This document shows positions 5,744-8,781 of a stretch of 8,781 nt of DNA, in pieces. Where the stretch lies: NCBI GenBank assembly GCA_007135795.1, contig SLIE01000189.1, positions 1 through 8,781 of the forward strand, given 5' to 3'. The notes below the pieces were generated by a model. It made no database searches. It saw only the letters and a list, made by a program, of their open reading frames with translations, and was not told where the DNA came from. A program made the translations under genes and the position numbers. How positions within the stretch are numbered: the stretch's first letter is position 1; every line of letters begins with the position of its first letter. The DNA comes from Desulfobacterales bacterium (GTDB lineage: Bacteria > Desulfobacterota > Desulfobacteria > Desulfobacterales > Desulfosalsimonadaceae).

Positions 5744-6535
5744 ATGCCCACATTTTCTCAAACATGGTATAAGCTAAGATTTATATTGGTGATATTGATG
5801 ATGACCAGCTTTTGGGCCTGCCAGTCAAAAAAACCCGATCCGGTTTCCCGGCCCGTCATCGACCCGTCGGAGAGAGTTCACCAGCAACCGACCCAGCGCA
5901 CTTACGAAGTGTTTGGGGTACACTATACCCCTATCGATTCTGCCGAGGCGTTCCAGGAAACAGGGATCGCCTCCTGGTACGGACGGCCGTTTCACGGAAG
6001 AAAAACCGCAAGCGGCGAAATATACAATATGCATGCCAGCACGGCTGCGCACAGAACACTCCCGATGGGCACCTTTCTGAAGGTCCGCAACCTTGAGAAC
6101 GACAAGGAAATCATCGTACGAATCAACGACCGGGGACCTTTTGCAAAAGATCGCATTATTGATCTTTCCTACCACTCCGCAAAAAAGATCGACATGATTC
6201 AAAAAGGGACCGTACCGGTTGAGATAACTGCCATTTCGGCGGACAACAAGGACTTGCAGGCGCATGTCAGTGCGGCCCATGCCGATTATTTCACGGGCGA
6301 TTTCACCGTCCAGGTCGGGTCATATGCCGATAAAACCCGGGCAGAAGCCCTGCGGGAGCAACTGCAGGATTTTGGAAAAGAAGTTTTTGTCACCCAGGCC
6401 TCCGTTAATGGACAAACCGTATACAGGGTTCGGGTCGGCAAATTCTCGACCCTGGATGATGCCCGGCAATTGCAAGCGGTATTAACCCAAAACGGCTATG
6501 GCAACGCAATTGCCGTAAGCGGCGTGGACAAATAG
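5744..6535 (+). CDS. rlpA: RlpA-like septal/polar lipoprotein with DPBB and SPOR domains (putative lytic transglycosylase)
   Basis: RlpA proteins localise to division sites. In Pseudomonas aeruginosa RlpA cleaves naked (stem-peptide-free) peptidoglycan glycan strands. The protein has 263 residues. The N-terminus is a hydrophobic signal (about 9-25), ending in FWAC with C26 as a possible lipidated cysteine; the tryptophan at -2 makes it an atypical lipobox. The double-psi beta-barrel (about 73-163) contains GIASWYGRPFHGRKTASGE, TAAHRTLPMGT and VRINDRGPF. H103 and D129 match the residues needed for activity in the Pseudomonas enzyme. A SPOR domain (about 186-259), which binds denuded septal glycan, begins FTVQVGSYADKTRAEAL. 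The start at 5744 is supported only by a weak GAAAGAG at 5728-5734. The gene follows lon after 150 bp holding the 46-bp palindrome, so it is probably a separate transcription unit. Confidence 0.92.
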   Translation: MPTFSQTWYKLRFILVILMMTSFWACQSKKPDPVSRPVIDPSERVHQQPTQRTYEVFGVHYTPIDSAEAFQETGIASWYGRPFHGRKTASGEIYNMHASTAAHRTLPMGTFLKVRNLENDKEIIVRINDRGPFAKDRIIDLSYHSAKKIDMIQKGTVPVEITAISADNKDLQAHVSAAHADYFTGDFTVQVGSYADKTRAEALREQLQDFGKEVFVTQASVNGQTVYRVRVGKFSTLDDARQLQAVLTQNGYGNAIAVSGVDK

Positions 6536-6656
6536 TTCCATCTATTGTACCCTACCTCAAAATCACCTGGAAGCCTGGTACGTCACCGACGAAAAAAACG
6601 GTTTTCGCCCCGGTATTTTCAAAGCCGGCACCAGATTAAAGACAGATTCATCGCAA

Positions 6657-7268
6657 ATGCTGAAAAAAGTTATCTTTCTTGATCGCGACGGCGTTATCAA
6701 TAAAGACTCCCCTTCCTATATACGCACCTGGGCGGATATCGAATTTCTCCCGGGAAGCATCGCGGCGATTGCACGGCTCACCGCAGCCGGGTACGCGATT
6801 ATCATCGTCAGCAACCAGTCGGTCATCGGCCGGAAAATGACTTCCCCGGAAGAACTTGACGTAATTTTCAACAATATGCGTGCCGAGATCGAAGCAGGCG
6901 GAGGAAACATCCTGGATATATTTTTTTGCCCGCACCATCCGGACGACGGTTGCGAATGTCGCAAACCCGCCCCGGGAATGGTTCGCCAGGCAACGATAAA
7001 ACACGATATCGATCTGTCAAGCGCTGGTTTCATCGGGGACAGTGCCAAAGATATAATATGCGCGAAGCGAGCCGGGTGTGCATTTTGTATCCTGGTTGAA
7101 TCCGGGTGCCGCAGTGATGAAGAAAAAGAAACACTTCTCCGGATAGGCATTGCGCCGGATCACGTTGCAGCCGACCTGGCCGCAGCCACGCAATGGATCA
7201 TTAAAGCCGGATGCGCTCCCGACCACGGGAAGAGCGCCTTGCAACCCCGGCAACCGGCCCGATCATGA
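6657..7268 (+). CDS. gmhB: D-glycero-beta-D-manno-heptose 1,7-bisphosphate 7-phosphatase (HAD family)
   Basis: Cytoplasmic HAD-superfamily phosphatase that removes the 7-phosphate from heptose 1,7-bisphosphate on the way to ADP-heptose for LPS core. The product has 203 residues. HAD motif I is FLDRDGVIN (nucleophile D9, acid/base D11), motif II SNQS (S52-N53), motif III around R102-K103 of CRKP, and motif IV GDSAKD (D128, D132). A zinc-binding loop is visible as C91-P-H93-H-P-D-D-G-C99-E-C101. This loop is shorter than in E. coli GmhB, where about a dozen residues separate the His from the first later Cys; short-loop GmhB forms exist. The last 20 or so residues form an unusual polar tail. No good Shine-Dalgarno precedes ATG 6657. 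The TGA overlaps the recD2 start as ATGA. A histidinol-phosphate phosphatase (HisB-N type) is the main alternative, but no his genes are near. Confidence 0.85.
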   Translation: MLKKVIFLDRDGVINKDSPSYIRTWADIEFLPGSIAAIARLTAAGYAIIIVSNQSVIGRKMTSPEELDVIFNNMRAEIEAGGGNILDIFFCPHHPDDGCECRKPAPGMVRQATIKHDIDLSSAGFIGDSAKDIICAKRAGCAFCILVESGCRSDEEKETLLRIGIAPDHVAADLAAATQWIIKAGCAPDHGKSALQPRQPARS

Positions 7269-8781
7269 TCATCCTTGAAGGCAAAGTCGAAATAATCACG
7301 TTTCATAATGAAGCCACCAAATATACGGTAGCGCGCTTCTCCACGGGCACGGGACAAAAACCGATCACCGTGGTCGGATTCATGAGCCGCGCCAGTGCGG
7401 GGCAGACCATGAAGCTGACGGGAAAATGGATTACCCACCCGCGCTATGGCCAGCAGTTTGAAATCGCCGCGTGTGAACTGACGATACCCGCAACCATTGA
7501 CGAAATACGTGCCCACCTCGCTTCGGGCATCATCCGCGGCATCGGGCCATCCACCATCAACAGTATTATCAAACATTTCGGTGAGGAGACGATTGACGTA
7601 TTAAGCCATGAACCGGAACGGCTCATGGACGTAAACGGTATCGGCAAGGCCAAATCTTCAATAATAGCCAGCCAGTGGCGTGAACATTGCACGGTTTCCG
7701 AAATTATGGACCTGCTCCAGGCGCATGGCATCAAAGGATCTTACGGCCCCCAGATTTACAATATCTACGGAACCAGATCCATTGAAATTCTGCGGCAAAC
7801 GCCTTATAAACTGGCTGAAGATCTTGCAAACAACGGTTTTTACATCGCTGATACAATCGCAAGAAAGATGGGGACAACCCCTTCCGAACCGGACCGTGCC
7901 AGGGCTTGCATAGAACATATCCTGAGAGACGGGACCGCCGCCGGTCATGTATTTCTTGTTTTCGGGCAGATTCTCCGGAAAATGCAAACCCTGTATGAAA
8001 TCGATCCGGAGACCGCCCGTGATGCCATGACCACACTTGCGGAAGAAGAAAAGATCATTATTGAAAAGATTCCCGGTCCCGAAGGGGCGGAAGATATCCG
8101 GGCTGTTTTTTCATACCCGCTCCATCATGCGGAAAATCATATTGCCCTTAGGGTTGCGGCAATGCAGCACATCGCGCCGGATCCTCTCCCGGCGGATATG
8201 CCCGCATTGATGGCAATGATCGAGGACCGGTTTGTCCTCAGGCTTTCCGATGGTCAGCGCCAGGCGCTCACCATGGCGCTTTCGTGCCGCGTATCAGTGA
8301 TCACCGGCGGCCCGGGTACCGGAAAGACCACCTTGATAAAAGCGATTGCAACCGCCCTTGGGGAAACCGGGAAACGCATATGTCTGGCCGCGCCCACCGG
8401 AAGGGCGGCAAGGCGGATTTCCGAGCTTACGCTGCGTCCGGCACACACCATACATAAATTGCTGGGGTTCAACTTTGAAGCCCGGAGCTTTGAAAAGGAT
8501 ACGGATAACCCGATCGATGCGGATGTCATCATCGTGGACGAGGCCTCCATGATCGACACGGAGCTGATGCATCACCTGCTTTGCGCCACCCGCCTGAACG
8601 CCGGTCTGATCCTTGTGGGAGACATGTTCCAGCTTCCACCTGTGGGATCTGGGAACATTCTTTCCGATATCATTCTTTCGGACACCGTCCCGATCTGCCA
8701 CTTAAACCAGATATTTCGGCAGGCGAGCAAAAGCCCGATCGTGACAAATGCGCATTTGATCCGGGAGGGGCGCCTCCCGGA
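7265..8781 (+). CDS. recD2: RecD2-type ATP-dependent 5'-3' DNA helicase (C-terminus outside window)
   Basis: Superfamily 1B helicase of the RecD2 (RecD-like, not RecBCD-bound) group, involved in DNA repair and fork maintenance. The 505 visible codons stay open to the window end; family members are about 720-820 residues. A small beta-rich N-terminal domain (1-75) precedes tandem helix-hairpin-helix motifs, seen as RGIGPSTINSII (91-102), NGIGKAKSSII (124-134) and LANNGFYIADTIARKMG (187-203). The motor shows Walker A GGPGTGKTT (348-356, K354), APTGRAA, Walker B VIIVDEASM (421-429), GDMFQLPPVG (452-461) and LNQIFRQA (480-487). The missing part should hold the SH3-like pin region and motifs V and VI. 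ATG 7265 overlaps the gmhB stop by four bases and has no good Shine-Dalgarno of its own, so translation is probably coupled. Confidence 0.93.
   Translation, partial: MIILEGKVEIITFHNEATKYTVARFSTGTGQKPITVVGFMSRASAGQTMKLTGKWITHPRYGQQFEIAACELTIPATIDEIRAHLASGIIRGIGPSTINSIIKHFGEETIDVLSHEPERLMDVNGIGKAKSSIIASQWREHCTVSEIMDLLQAHGIKGSYGPQIYNIYGTRSIEILRQTPYKLAEDLANNGFYIADTIARKMGTTPSEPDRARACIEHILRDGTAAGHVFLVFGQILRKMQTLYEIDPETARDAMTTLAEEEKIIIEKIPGPEGAEDIRAVFSYPLHHAENHIALRVAAMQHIAPDPLPADMPALMAMIEDRFVLRLSDGQRQALTMALSCRVSVITGGPGTGKTTLIKAIATALGETGKRICLAAPTGRAARRISELTLRPAHTIHKLLGFNFEARSFEKDTDNPIDADVIIVDEASMIDTELMHHLLCATRLNAGLILVGDMFQLPPVGSGNILSDIILSDTVPICHLNQIFRQASKSPIVTNAHLIREGRLP

Noticed and set aside
6590..6607. 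CGAAAA/TTTTCG hairpin between rlpA and gmhB as a terminator
   Set aside because: The stem is only 6 bp and AT-rich, and no T-run follows it. The 121-bp spacer otherwise shows nothing clear.

Overview
The window reads as ordinary chromosomal DNA of a Gram-negative bacterium, most likely a deltaproteobacterium of the Desulfobacterota (Desulfobacteraceae/Desulfosarcina type). Three things point that way: the small WDRFCYF-type protein, the style of the RlpA and Lon proteins, and the dispersed palindromic repeat carrying an AATACCAGGCGTATT core. This placement comes from memory of similar genomes, not from a search.

Layout from left to right. Positions 3-431 (+) hold the C-terminal end of a TPR-like protein whose start lies outside the window. 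It converges on a 73-residue conserved protein at 457-678 (-). A 207-bp divergent spacer with two candidate sigma70-type promoters separates that gene from an MFS transporter at 886-2172 (+). A gene-free stretch of 585 bp follows (2173-2757). It is packed with inverted repeats: a 171-bp long-hairpin element (2340-2510) that seems to sit inside an older element (2223-2515), a 14-bp perfect tandem duplication, and a module matching the older element's left edge in inverted orientation. Next comes a protein quality-control pair: an Hsp20 small heat-shock protein (2758-3201) and, 37 bp later, a complete Lon protease (3239-5593), each with a strong Shine-Dalgarno sequence. A striking 46-bp AT-rich near-perfect palindrome lies just after lon (5632-5677).

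The right part holds an envelope gene, rlpA (5744-6535), with DPBB and SPOR domains, then gmhB (6657-7268), a heptose-bisphosphate phosphatase. The gmhB stop overlaps by ATGA the start of recD2 (7265 to the window end), an ATP-dependent RecD-like helicase truncated by the window edge.

Functionally, hsp20 and lon form a plausible holdase plus protease unit. RlpA acts at the septal or polar cell wall, GmhB feeds ADP-heptose for LPS core, and RecD2 is a DNA-repair helicase coupled to gmhB in translation. I see no defence island, CRISPR array, tRNA, rRNA or complete insertion sequence. No clear new multi-gene system is visible; the least explained material is the non-coding palindromic DNA at 2223-2562 and 5632-5677.
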